A DNA stretch of 64,000 bases from the NCBI RefSeq assembly GCF_001274775.1, contig NZ_LGUE01000001.1, positions 1,647,705 through 1,711,704 on the forward strand, in the 5' to 3' direction. A program made the position numbers and the translations under genes. Shown here one piece after another: positions 9,842 through 17,692 of this stretch (positions are counted from its first letter, which is position 1; each line of letters opens with the position of its first letter). Below the pieces are notes generated by a model. It saw nothing but the letters and a program-made list of their open reading frames with translations. It did not search any database and was not told where the DNA came from. The DNA is from Rossellomorea marisflavi (lineage in GTDB: Bacteria > Bacillota > Bacilli > Bacillales > Bacillaceae_B).

Positions 9842-11812
9842 TTACAGATGCTTCTCGAACCACAACATCATCTCGTTCAACCTGTGCACCCTGAGTGACG
9901 GCGCACCAGTCCTGGACAGATTATGATCCGATTGGGGGAAGCGGACAAACCTTGCTTCTTTCTTCTGGCGCTTCAAAGCGATGTACAGTTGTTCCGCCTG
10001 TTCGATAGGGCATCTCAGGTCTTCTTCACTATGCATGATGAGGAGGGGGGTATCCATCTCTCCCACGTACGCAAGGGGCGATCGTCTCCAAAGTGTCTCC
10101 ATATCTTCAAGCCCTGAACCGATCTGCCATTCTGTGAAGGAGTGGCCGATATCGCTCACTCCGTAAAAGCTGATCCAATTACTGATGGACCTCTGGGTGA
10201 TGGCAGCTTTGAACCTGCCGGTATGACCGATGATCCAATTCGTCATGAATCCCCCGTAGCTCCCTCCTGTCACGCCCATCCGATTCTCGTCCAAGAAGCT
10301 GAAGTGTTCCAGCACGTGATCAACGGCTTTCATAATATCTTCATAGTCTCCGCCGCCATAGTCACCACGCACAGCATCGGCGAATGCCTGACCATAACCG
10401 TGGCTACCTCTCGGATTGATGAAGAGGACAGCATAGTCTCCTGCAAGCACCTGCAGTTCATGGAAGAACGTATTCCCATACATGGTATGGGGACCTCCAT
10501 GGATCTCTACCACGAGGGGAAACTTCCTTCCATCCCCTGCTCCTGCAGGCTTCATTAGCCACCCTTGGACCATCTCACCCTTCGACCCTTGATAGTAAAA
10601 GGATTCAATCTCGGCCCAGTTCCGGCGCCCGGTCCAGTGTTCATTGGTAGTGGTCAGCTGCCTGATGGCCCCGGTCGGAACATGGAGCAGGTAAAGCTCT
10701 CCCGGTTTGGAAGGAGTGCTCATCGCCATGATGATCCGCTGCCCTTGAGGATGGAAGTCAAAATCATAAACATGCTGTTCCGCTTCCAGATAGGCAGGGA
10801 AGATTGCGCCGTCGATATGACCATAGTATAAAACCGTATTCCCCGAGTCCGATGCCAGGAAATATACACTTTCATTATCTGTAGACCATTTGATCCCCGG
10901 TGCCTGGACCGCCTGGACGGCATCACTGTTCATATAGTCACCGATGGGAAGATCGAGTCCTTCACTCAAACAGTATGCATATCGCGCTTCCACGTTGTAG
11001 ATCCAGAGTTTCGGCTGCGTGGCATTGAAATATTCCCTCTCATCTCCCGTATAGGCAATATGCCGTCCATCAGGGGACCACCGGGCCGTTCCGTACTGCC
11101 CCGCCCCTCCGGTGATCCTTTGCTTGCGGCCTGTTTCGATGGACCAGGTATACACATGCTGCTGAAACGAAAAATCCGGATCATCACTGAGGTCGGCCGT
11201 TACCAAGAGTTCTTTCCCATCGGGAGACCAGTCCTGGAGACTGTAATCATGATGGTCATCGCTCAACCTTTCAGCCTTCCCGGTGATGATATCCAGGATG
11301 ACAAGTTGAGAATGGCGATGATCCCGCAGCCCTTCCCCGTCGCCCTTATATTTCATGGTAGAGGTGACGTATGGACGGGGACGCTCTTCTTCTTTCATCT
11401 TTCCTTGCGGGTCTTCCCCCGCTCCAAGCTTCATGCTGAATACGATCTTCGTGGAGCAAGGAGACCAAAGAAACTGCTTTACCGATGAGGGGCAATCCGT
11501 CATCCGTTCCGGCTCTCCCCCTCCACGTGCCATCCTGTAGATTTGCGAAACGCCTGTGCGGTCTGATAGAAAGGCGATATACGTCCCGCACGGCGACCAT
11601 GCAGGGGATGAAATCCTTTCTTCCTGGAACGTCCACTGTCGAAGTTGGTCACCATCCCCTTCATAATGGAAAAGCTGTGTGAAATAGGTATCTTTTTCTT
11701 CACACATCACCGTCTGAAGAAAAATGGCTTCCTTTCCGTCCGGAGAAAACCGCGGAGAGGAAATGGCCTTGATATGGTATAGATCATGGATGGAAACGGT
11801 TTGTCGGTCCAT
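9842..11812 (-). CDS. S9 family (prolyl oligopeptidase/acylaminoacyl-peptidase) serine peptidase
   Basis: This is a 656-aa cytosolic peptidase close in length and order to B. subtilis YuxL. The N-terminal half is a beta-propeller made of TolB/PD40-like blades, seen as repeats of the type FSPDGK, WSPCGTYIAF, WSPDGRHIAY. The C-terminal half is the alpha/beta hydrolase. It shows the nucleophile elbow GGSYGGFM, an oxyanion region (EIHGGPHTMYG), the acid in HSEEDLRCP and the His in SDHNLSR. I place the start at the ATG at 11812 (MDRQTVSIHDLYH) because AAAGGAG precedes it and the homology begins there. A longer upstream frame exists but has no ribosome site. The gene is single, divergent from yhjD, and followed by a terminator. 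Confidence 0.9.
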   Translation of the reverse strand: MDRQTVSIHDLYHIKAISSPRFSPDGKEAIFLQTVMCEEKDTYFTQLFHYEGDGDQLRQWTFQEERISSPAWSPCGTYIAFLSDRTGVSQIYRMARGGGEPERMTDCPSSVKQFLWSPCSTKIVFSMKLGAGEDPQGKMKEEERPRPYVTSTMKYKGDGEGLRDHRHSQLVILDIITGKAERLSDDHHDYSLQDWSPDGKELLVTADLSDDPDFSFQQHVYTWSIETGRKQRITGGAGQYGTARWSPDGRHIAYTGDEREYFNATQPKLWIYNVEARYAYCLSEGLDLPIGDYMNSDAVQAVQAPGIKWSTDNESVYFLASDSGNTVLYYGHIDGAIFPAYLEAEQHVYDFDFHPQGQRIIMAMSTPSKPGELYLLHVPTGAIRQLTTTNEHWTGRRNWAEIESFYYQGSKGEMVQGWLMKPAGAGDGRKFPLVVEIHGGPHTMYGNTFFHELQVLAGDYAVLFINPRGSHGYGQAFADAVRGDYGGGDYEDIMKAVDHVLEHFSFLDENRMGVTGGSYGGFMTNWIIGHTGRFKAAITQRSISNWISFYGVSDIGHSFTEWQIGSGLEDMETLWRRSPLAYVGEMDTPLLIMHSEEDLRCPIEQAEQLYIALKRQKKEARFVRFPQSDHNLSRTGAPSLRVHRLNEMMLWFEKHL

Positions 11813-12006
11813 GAGTGTATGATCGCTCCTTTGAGATGAATGTGTGTACCCGGTAATCAAGGTACGGATATTCATCATTCTACCATCCCGGCATCGCCAT
11901 GGATAAAACATTGCAAAAACTTTCATAATAGAAACACATTAACTTAGTATTGAAAAGCATCGTCATACACCGTACAATAGATACGAACACACGTTCTAAA
12001 CAAAAA

Positions 12007-12050
12007 GACTCATGCCTTCCCCGGGACCTCCCGGGTAGAAAGCATGAATC
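12007..12050 (+). other. Hairpin in the 5' leader of yhjD
   Basis: GACTCATGC pairs with GCATGAATC (one mismatch), and inside this CCGGG pairs with CCCGG. The structure ends immediately before the AAAGGAG ribosome site of yhjD at 12051. It lacks a following T-run, so it is more likely an RNA-stability or translation element than a terminator. Confidence 0.55.
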
Positions 12051-12066
12051 AAAGGAGTCATTACTC

Positions 12067-12456
12067 ATGACAAGGATCCCTGAAGACGATCGAAATATCC
12101 TGGAACTGGCGATTTACCTGCCCATGGTCCTGACGATCCTGAATCGTGATATGCAGGTCGTGACCTCCAGCCCGTTCAAACTGAAACGCCCCTATCTGGA
12201 ACTGATCGAGGAAACGATGAAAACGATACAGGCAGAGCTTGCCCGTGTAAGGAGGTATATGAGGAATAACAAGATGAAGGTGGAGAAAATCCAGACGGAT
12301 GATGCGTTCACCATGTACATGTTTCTATACAAGGGGTATGAAGAGCATCATAACTACTTCAACCCGAGGCTGAGGAACAGGGTGGAAGAACTCCTGCGCC
12401 ACTACTTATTCCAGCGCTTCCTCAGCCCCGGAAAGGACTCGACGAAGGAAGCTTGA
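12067..12456 (+). CDS. yhjD: YhjD-like sporulation-associated small protein
   Basis: This 129-aa soluble, charged, largely helical protein matches B. subtilis YhjD in length and neighbourhood, and YhjD is reported as sporulation-associated. It starts MTRIPEDDRNILELAIYLPM and has no signal peptide or membrane segment. The middle is rich in Lys, Arg and Glu (IQAELARVRRYMRNNKMKVEK). No catalytic motif is recognised. AAAGGAG is placed 9 bases before the ATG, directly after a leader hairpin. Its stop lies 4 bases from the end of the convergent comK gene, so their transcripts probably overlap at the 3' ends. The biochemical role is unknown. Confidence 0.75.
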   Translation: MTRIPEDDRNILELAIYLPMVLTILNRDMQVVTSSPFKLKRPYLELIEETMKTIQAELARVRRYMRNNKMKVEKIQTDDAFTMYMFLYKGYEEHHNYFNPRLRNRVEELLRHYLFQRFLSPGKDSTKEA

Positions 12457-12459
12457 TCA

Positions 12460-13026
12460 TCACGCATCCTGTTTCGGAATATCCCGATCCAGATAGAACA
12501 TCTTCACCTGCGAAGGATCGGGTGCACCGAGCCCGTAACGGGTTTCCATCTCGGAAATCCTCTGTGAATAGGCAATGCGAAGTTCCGCTGTTTTCCTCAT
12601 CTGATTCTTGAAGGAGCTGTACGAAATCGGCACGATGCACGTTTGCTGGTTTTGGAGGTGAACATTTGTGGAACCATCTTCAAGAGGCTCGTACTCCTTT
12701 ACAAAGGCATGGGATATCCATGTGCATTCATGCTTGGCGGGAGATGTTGTAGGGAAGAAGAAGAGAGACATCTGGGGATTCACAATGATCGGGGCTTTAT
12801 AAACGATGCCAGTCAATGTTTTGGTTCCTTCTTTCAGCCCTTCGTATGAAGAGCCGAAGTATTCACAGCTTTTCTTCAGGATCTCCAGCGGTTTGAACGG
12901 TGAGATGAGAACATCATTCACTTCGATGATCTGAGTGAACGTCTTGGCCCCATACTCGATCGGTTTCAGGACCATTGTATGAGGATTCACCTCATATTCT
13001 TCTATAATTCGGGATTTTGTGCTCAT
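12460..13026 (-). CDS. comK: ComK, competence transcription factor
   Basis: ComK is the master activator of late competence genes for DNA uptake in Bacillus. The 188-aa product aligns by eye with B. subtilis ComK through YEVNPHTM, KSCEYFGSSYEG, FFFPTTSPAKHECTWISHAFVKEY and PISYSSFKNQMRKTAELR. These are the most conserved parts of the DNA-binding family. AAAAGGAGG precedes the ATG at 13026; a longer reading frame exists but is unsupported. The C-terminus is more divergent, and in B. subtilis this end carries the MecA-binding site. The neighbouring IDEAL-domain gene is conserved next to comK in B. subtilis. I did not find a clean AAAA-N5-TTTT double box upstream, so autoregulation cannot be shown here. 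Confidence 0.92.
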   Translation of the reverse strand: MSTKSRIIEEYEVNPHTMVLKPIEYGAKTFTQIIEVNDVLISPFKPLEILKKSCEYFGSSYEGLKEGTKTLTGIVYKAPIIVNPQMSLFFFPTTSPAKHECTWISHAFVKEYEPLEDGSTNVHLQNQQTCIVPISYSSFKNQMRKTAELRIAYSQRISEMETRYGLGAPDPSQVKMFYLDRDIPKQDA

Positions 13027-13224
13027 TCCATCGCCTCCTTTTACATTTTTCCCCATAATACTATCACATTTTTACTAAGTTGTCCTACGTATTTTTAAAA
13101 AATTCAGTTATTTGAAAAGCGTGACCGTTTTCCGCGTTAAATATTATCAGAATATTTAATTTTCAGGTTGAATTTTCACCCCTTTGCCCATATACTAAGA
13201 AAAAGAATTCAGGGGTGATCGTAT

Positions 13225-13461
13225 ATGGAAAACAAAAAATCCTATACTGATATGATGAAGGCTTCCGCGATGACCAGGAAAAAGCATGCTGAAAAGAGCG
13301 TCCTAGATATCTATATTGACATGGTCATACACGAAAGCATCCTTACGACAAGAAGAGCCGACTTACTGGAAGCCATCGATGCCGCCCTGGATTGCAAAGA
13401 CGAAACCCTTTTTATGAAATTGACGGATGAATTGACTTCACTATCCTGCCATTATGGATGA
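13225..13461 (+). CDS. yhzC: IDEAL-domain protein (YhzC)
   Basis: This 78-aa soluble protein carries a C-terminal IDEAL-type segment (about residues 45-75, ADLLEAIDAALDCKDETLF). This short helical motif is found in several Bacillus regulatory or adaptor proteins. The N-terminal third is basic. It is divergently transcribed from comK across 200 bases, as yhzC is in B. subtilis, but no experimental function is known to me. AGGGGTGAT is placed before the ATG. A good hairpin terminator follows 7 bases past the stop. Confidence 0.85.
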   Translation: MENKKSYTDMMKASAMTRKKHAEKSVLDIYIDMVIHESILTTRRADLLEAIDAALDCKDETLFMKLTDELTSLSCHYG

Positions 13462-13467
13462 ATGGCT

Positions 13468-13499
13468 TGGCCGCTTCCCAACGGGGAGGCGGCCATTTT
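13468..13499 (+). terminator. Intrinsic terminator of yhzC
   Basis: TGGCCGC pairs with GCGGCCA, with an inner TCCC/GGGA extension, followed by TTTT. Confidence 0.88.
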
Positions 13500-13566
13500 C
13501 AAGTCTATTCCGCATGTCCCCCCCATCCTATGGTCATCCTAAGGGAAAAGAGTCCGGGGTGATACC

Positions 13567-14226
13567 ATGACCATCCTTTTCAAGACACTTATCCTCTATC
13601 TCATCACCATCGCCGCCATGCGGCTCATGGGCAAGTCCACCATTGTCCAGATGACCCCCTATGATCTGGTGGCCATCATCATCGTCGGTACGATTGCTTC
13701 AGAGCCGTTGATTTCAACAGCGTTCTTCCCTACTCTATGGGCATTGATCATCCTTGTATCCCTTCATATCCTTTTCTCATTCCTTACATTGAGTCAGTTC
13801 GGGAACCGCTTCTTTCTCGGGGAACCGACCCTACTGATCAAAGAAGGCACGATCCTCGAAGATAATCTGGAGAAGTCGAAAATCTCGATCATACAGCTTA
13901 CGTCCATCCTGAGGGCAAAAGGATACCCAAAGATTTCCGACGTGGATTACGCCATACTGGAGCCCATCGGCGAAGTGAGCATCATCCCTAAAGTGGAGAA
14001 TACACCTGTTACGATTCAACATCTGGACCTTCGCATCGATGACGAAGGCCTCCCCATCTCTGTCATTGTCGATGGAAAGCTTCAACATCATAACCTCCTC
14101 CTCCTCGGGGTGGATTCGGACTGGATCAATGTGCGCCTTCGCAGGGAGCACCTCCATCATAAAGATGTATTATTCGCCTACGTGACGGAAAAAACAAAAA
14201 ACCTCGTGATCAATAAACGCAAATAG
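13567..14226 (+). CDS. DUF421 (YetF-like) membrane protein
   Basis: This 219-aa protein is of the YetF/YdfS/YkjA type. Two or three N-terminal membrane helices (within residues 1-75) contain the family signature AAMRLMGKSTIVQMTPYDLVAIIIVGT. A soluble C-terminal DUF421 region follows, with ILRAKGYPKISDVDYAILEP and the usual VIVDGKLQHHNL strand. Some spore-membrane paralogues in B. subtilis influence germinant receptor function, but nothing here proves which branch this belongs to. AGTCCGGGGTGAT precedes the ATG. The gene ends in a perfect hairpin shared with the convergent protease gene. Confidence 0.88.
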   Translation: MTILFKTLILYLITIAAMRLMGKSTIVQMTPYDLVAIIIVGTIASEPLISTAFFPTLWALIILVSLHILFSFLTLSQFGNRFFLGEPTLLIKEGTILEDNLEKSKISIIQLTSILRAKGYPKISDVDYAILEPIGEVSIIPKVENTPVTIQHLDLRIDDEGLPISVIVDGKLQHHNLLLLGVDSDWINVRLRREHLHHKDVLFAYVTEKTKNLVINKRK

Positions 14227-14247
14227 GACCCGCAACGGGTCCTATTT
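14221..14247. terminator. Bidirectional terminator between the DUF421 gene and yhfN
   Basis: A perfect 12-bp stem (AAATAGGACCCG and its complement, loop CAA) overlaps the DUF421 stop. It lies just past the yhfN stop and ends in A/T-rich arms on both strands. Confidence 0.8.
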
Positions 14248-14249
14248 GA

Positions 14250-15545
14250 TCATGGAGAAGATTCCGCAGGATCTTCTTTTTCTTTTGTATCCATTTTGTA
14301 TTGCTCAAGCATATTCAGCCGCTCCAGCATGGTAGGATGACCATATCGGAAGATCTTGACCAGAAGGGGTGGATTCACTTGAGATAAACCGACCTTGGAA
14401 AGCTTCTGGAAAGACGTGATGGCCGCTTCCTTATCCTGTGTCAACTCAATGGCATACCGGTCCGCTCTCGTCTCCTGATAGCGGGATATCCAGTTGCTGA
14501 ACGGGCTTACGGCGAATAGCAGCACCGATATGATCAATAAGAAGAGAGGCAGGGAACGAAGGCTTGCCACACGGTCCACCTTGATCTCCTCCCCGTAATT
14601 GGCGACGATGCCCCTCATGAGCTTCGATGCAAGGAAGAGACCGAAGAAGGACAGGAGAAGGTAGATCCCGATCCCGATGTAAATATGCTTCTCCACATAG
14701 TGGGCCATTTCATGGGCCATGACGAATAGGATTTCGTCATCGGTCAGCTGCTCCAGCGTCGTATCCCACAGCACGATACGGGAATTGGATCCAACACCGG
14801 TCACGTACGCATTGAGGGAATTCGTCTTCTCTGACATATCGACCTCGAATACGTGATTGGCCGGAATCCCCGCCTGATCGGCCAGGGAAAGGATTTTTGC
14901 CTCAAGCTCCTTATTCTTCAACGGGTAAAACTCGTTATAAAGCGGATCGATGAGAACCGGCTGGATGAACATCATGAATATCGTAAACGGAACCGACAGT
15001 GCCCATGCAGCAAGCCACCACCGCTGCTTGAACCTTTTCATCAGTCCATAGAGAACCGATACGATGATGAGCATCAACAGGTAATTCACCCAAAAGTCGA
15101 TGGTCTCGTCCTTCATCCACATGGAAAACGTCTGAGTGGAAATATTGTATGCCTTGGATACTTGATAGGAGATGTACTGGAACGGAAAGATTGCGATGAA
15201 CGTCGTGATCGATAACCAAAACAGATAAATGGCCGTCTGCAGGAATCCGTTCTTCACCGTTCCTTTTGCCCACTTCTCAAACATACGGGAAACGCCCAGT
15301 ATCATGATCAAAAAATACAGGAGCCATTCATACGGAGTGGATAAAAAGAAAAGCAGATTCTTGATCTTGGAAAAATCCTCGCTGAGGAGAATCTCCTTGG
15401 CATTCATGAATGTTGAAGGATCGGCGCTGCTTCCTTTAAAGCTCTCAGGTACACCAGAACCGGCAATATAGAATAGATAAGCATATAAAATCAAGCCCAA
15501 CAGCGCATAAGCAAGTATCGCACGAAACGCCCACTTCTTCGCCAA
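14250..15545 (-). CDS. yhfN: M48 family membrane metalloprotease (YhfN)
   Basis: This 431-aa protein is of the Ste24/CAAX-protease I type. It has several membrane helices (N-terminal helix, pairs around residues 60-150 and 165-220, and two near 290-350). The zinc site HEMAHYVEKH is intact, and a third ligand is plausible in YQETRADRYAIELT. The motif MSEKTNSLNAYVTG is the typical substrate strand of the family. The start is TTG at 15545, chosen because GGGAGG lies 7 bases upstream and the length then matches B. subtilis YhfN. A longer upstream frame lacks a ribosome site. It probably acts in membrane protein quality control; its substrates are unknown. Confidence 0.92.
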   Translation of the reverse strand: MAKKWAFRAILAYALLGLILYAYLFYIAGSGVPESFKGSSADPSTFMNAKEILLSEDFSKIKNLLFFLSTPYEWLLYFLIMILGVSRMFEKWAKGTVKNGFLQTAIYLFWLSITTFIAIFPFQYISYQVSKAYNISTQTFSMWMKDETIDFWVNYLLMLIIVSVLYGLMKRFKQRWWLAAWALSVPFTIFMMFIQPVLIDPLYNEFYPLKNKELEAKILSLADQAGIPANHVFEVDMSEKTNSLNAYVTGVGSNSRIVLWDTTLEQLTDDEILFVMAHEMAHYVEKHIYIGIGIYLLLSFFGLFLASKLMRGIVANYGEEIKVDRVASLRSLPLFLLIISVLLFAVSPFSNWISRYQETRADRYAIELTQDKEAAITSFQKLSKVGLSQVNPPLLVKIFRYGHPTMLERLNMLEQYKMDTKEKEDPAESSP

Positions 15546-15711
15546 ACAACTTCCTCCCTTCTCAACCCTCACTACTATATGTAATACCCTGTCCACTCAT
15601 TTAGAACCCGGAAGTACAGAGCACTGATCAGCGCATCAAGGACCTGCACCCTGTCCGCGCAGCATCTATCACTCATTATGAACCACTCTTCTCATTTTAT
15701 CCCTTCCACGA

Positions 15712-16020
15712 TCAGACCAAGAAGGTATAGGCTGATAAAATCGCGATGGCACCCAGTACGACGATGATGACATTGGCTCCACAAAATGCGAGGGCGAAGG
15801 CGGCTGCGGCTCCGACGAATCCGAAAAGCAAGTCTCCTTCCTTGATCAGAAAAATGCTCGGGAATATGAGGGCCCCTAAGACGGCATAGGGAACATTATT
15901 AAGTACCCCCTTCATAAATGGGGGCAGCTCCTTCCCTGAAAACATCACAAACGGGAGCATTCTCGGCACGTAGGTGACAGCGGCCATACCTGCAATCATC
16001 AAAAGCATCATTTTATCCAC
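15712..16020 (-). CDS. azlD: AzlD family branched-chain amino-acid exporter small subunit
   Basis: This 102-aa hydrophobic protein has about three or four membrane segments and the AzlD signature TYVPRMLPFVMFSGKELPPFM near its N-terminus. AzlC and AzlD together form an exporter for branched-chain amino acids or their analogues. The GTG start at 16020 (GGGGAGG upstream) lies inside the end of azlC, an 8-base overlap of the two frames, so the two subunits are almost certainly co-translated. The operon faces away from an XRE-cupin regulator. No convincing T-rich hairpin was seen in the 166 bases between this gene and yhfN. Confidence 0.88.
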   Translation of the reverse strand: MDKMMLLMIAGMAAVTYVPRMLPFVMFSGKELPPFMKGVLNNVPYAVLGALIFPSIFLIKEGDLLFGFVGAAAAFALAFCGANVIIVVLGAIAILSAYTFLV

Positions 16021-16732
16021 GGTGATTCCTCCCCTTCATTTGCCAGACCCATTCAACCAGGAGGGATGAGACCAAGGTCGAGGCAACGATGGACCAGCCC
16101 CCGGACAGATCGGTATAAAAGATGAGCAGGCTGTTCACGGCTGCCGCAACCGCTGCAAGATACGTGACCTTCACGCTCTTTTTCATGGACGGAACGAGAA
16201 GCCCGACAAACATGGCATAGAGGGCAATGGACATGCTGACCTGGAGGAATCCAGGCATGACATCGCCCATAAGATGTCCGACTCCGGAAAATACCACCCA
16301 GCTTCCATACGATATAATCATGACACCTGCTGCAAAAGCGGTGCGGATCTTCCCTGCCTGAGTCGAGATGACTGAGAACGTTTCATCTGTCACGCCGAAG
16401 GCCGTCATCAGCTTTTTATAGAGTTGATGTTCTTCCAATCTCTCAGTCAGTGAAGCAGACATGAGGAAATGGCGGATATTCACGATTAGCGTCGTAAGAA
16501 CGATTTCCACTACGCCGGTTCCCACAGCAATGAGGCTCAGTGAAATATACTGCGCGGCTCCCGCGTAGACAAAAATACTCATGAGTACCGTCTCTGCAAA
16601 CGTCAAGCCCGTTGTCCTTGCCAGGAGCCCGAACGTGAGGGCGACGGGCATATAACCGATTGCTATGCTTAAGCCCGCCTGCAGTCCCAAACGAAAATCA
16701 GAGGTTTTTTTTACAGAGTAGGTAGCTTCCAC
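16013..16732 (-). CDS. azlC: AzlC family branched-chain amino-acid exporter large subunit
   Basis: This 239-aa polytopic protein shows the AzlC family pattern: GLSIAIGYMPVALTFGLLAR, VYAGAAQYISLSL, NIRHFLMSASLTERL and FGVTDETFSV. It is the major subunit of the AzlCD exporter. I set the start at the GTG at 16732 because AAAGGAAGTG is spaced 7 bases upstream; an upstream ATG at 16768 has no ribosome site. The divergent regulator gene lies about 100 bases away. In B. subtilis azlCD is repressed by AzlB (an Lrp-type protein), whereas here the neighbour is an XRE-cupin protein. Confidence 0.88.
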   Translation of the reverse strand: MEATYSVKKTSDFRLGLQAGLSIAIGYMPVALTFGLLARTTGLTFAETVLMSIFVYAGAAQYISLSLIAVGTGVVEIVLTTLIVNIRHFLMSASLTERLEEHQLYKKLMTAFGVTDETFSVISTQAGKIRTAFAAGVMIISYGSWVVFSGVGHLMGDVMPGFLQVSMSIALYAMFVGLLVPSMKKSVKVTYLAAVAAAVNSLLIFYTDLSGGWSIVASTLVSSLLVEWVWQMKGRNHRG

Positions 16733-16834
16733 ACATACACTTCCTTTATCATATAAACTATCGTACAATGAAAATATTCTAATAATTCATTATAGTATAC
16801 ATATAGACGTTATATTGCACAAGGGGTGTAGTGG

Positions 16835-17395
16835 ATGAATGAGATGCCGATGAAGATCGGAGACAATATCAGGAAAATCAGAAAAGAAAGAGGACTCAGC
16901 CTTGACCAGGTTGCCGACAGGACAGGGGTGAGCAAAGCCATGATCGGTCAGATCGAGAGGGATGATTCCAATCCGACAGTTGCGACCCTTTGGAAAATCG
17001 CGAACGGTCTGAAAGTATCATTCTCTTCCCTCCTTGAAGCCCCTGCTGCCGATGTCGCCATCATTGACTACAAAGATGTAGAGCCTGTTCTCGAAGACGG
17101 GGGAAAGTATGTGGTCATACCGATTTTCCCATTCGAACCGACAAAGAAATGGGAAAGCTACCGCATTGTCATGAAACCCGGCTGTGATTACCGGAACGAC
17201 GGGCACCCACGGGGGGTCGAAGAATACTTGACCGTCCTGAAAGGTACATTCTCTTTAAAGATCGGCGAGGCTTCCTATTCCCTCTCTGAAGGAGAATCGA
17301 TCCGGTTTGAAGCTGATGTTGCACATGAATACCTCAACCCCTCTTCTGAAGACGCCGAGTGTCATATGGTCATCTACTATGGTGAACTCTCATAA
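16835..17395 (+). CDS. XRE-family regulator with C-terminal cupin domain
   Basis: This is a 186-aa two-domain repressor-type protein. Residues 8-62 are a helix-turn-helix of the Cro/C1 kind (IRKIRKERGLSLDQVADRTG, then SKAMIGQIERDDSNPTVATLWKIA). Residues 105-180 form a small cupin barrel with RGVEEYLTVLKGTFSL and YSLSEGESIRFEADVAHEY. Such proteins usually sense a small molecule in the cupin and act on an adjacent transporter or catabolic gene. Its position, divergent from azlC across about 100 A/T-rich bases, suggests it regulates azlCD and itself, which is inference. The ribosome site is AAGGGGTG. Confidence 0.88.
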   Translation: MNEMPMKIGDNIRKIRKERGLSLDQVADRTGVSKAMIGQIERDDSNPTVATLWKIANGLKVSFSSLLEAPAADVAIIDYKDVEPVLEDGGKYVVIPIFPFEPTKKWESYRIVMKPGCDYRNDGHPRGVEEYLTVLKGTFSLKIGEASYSLSEGESIRFEADVAHEYLNPSSEDAECHMVIYYGELS

Positions 17396-17469
17396 GCCTG
17401 GGACAAAACGAATAGGTACCATCTAATGAAAAAAATCAGTATAGGTTCTTTAAACCGCTCATGATTTCC

Positions 17470-17563
17470 GTGCAAGACTTCGCTTTCCGCGGGTAGCCCG
17501 TGAGCCTCCTCGGCAGCCCTTCTCACATCAGCTACTCTTCCCGGAGGAGTCTTTTTCTTGCAC
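17470..17563. repeat. Nested palindromic unit inside copy A
   Basis: The unit is bounded by perfect 8-base inverted ends GTGCAAGA and TCTTGCAC, with AAGACT/AGTCTT just inside. Its interior holds GCTTTCCGCGGG, GTGAGCCTCCTCGG and CCCGGAGGAGTC, so CTCC/GGAG arms can pair. From memory, very similar G/C-rich words recur as intergenic repeats in many Bacillaceae genomes, but I cannot search to confirm. It is more G/C-rich than its surroundings. Confidence 0.5.
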
Positions 17564-17612
17564 ACCAATCAACTGCCGGAGACAATAATAATAATGGCTC
17601 ATGAAACAAATG

Positions 17613-17650
17613 AAAAACCCGAATCCATCTTAAACTGGATTCGGGTTTTT
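17613..17650. terminator. Bidirectional terminator between the XRE gene and the YeeE gene
   Basis: AAAAACCCGAATCCA and its complement flank an 8-base loop, with A-run and T-run on either side. It can serve the converging XRE and YeeE/YedE genes. Confidence 0.88.
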
Positions 17651-17692
17651 CTATATCTAAGACACTTTTGTCTCAACCTCTTTTCAGCAAAT

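Larger units (their letters stand above)
17397..17680. repeat. GGGACAAA-bounded intergenic element, copy A
   Basis: This 284-base gene-free stretch between the XRE gene and the YeeE gene is bounded by GGGACAAAA and TTTTGTCTC, an inverted pair. Near its right end it contains ATGAAACAAATGAAAAACCCGA and a terminator hairpin. A related element occurs at 53853-54053 with the same bounding words, the same GTGAAACAAAT word and the same CCGAAT hairpin. This copy also holds an extra nested palindromic unit. It has no coding potential that I trust. Confidence 0.65.

Noticed and set aside
13027-13224. K-box pair for ComK autoregulation
   Set aside because: A/T-rich runs are present, but none gives AAAA-N5-TTTT with proper phasing, so no site is annotated.
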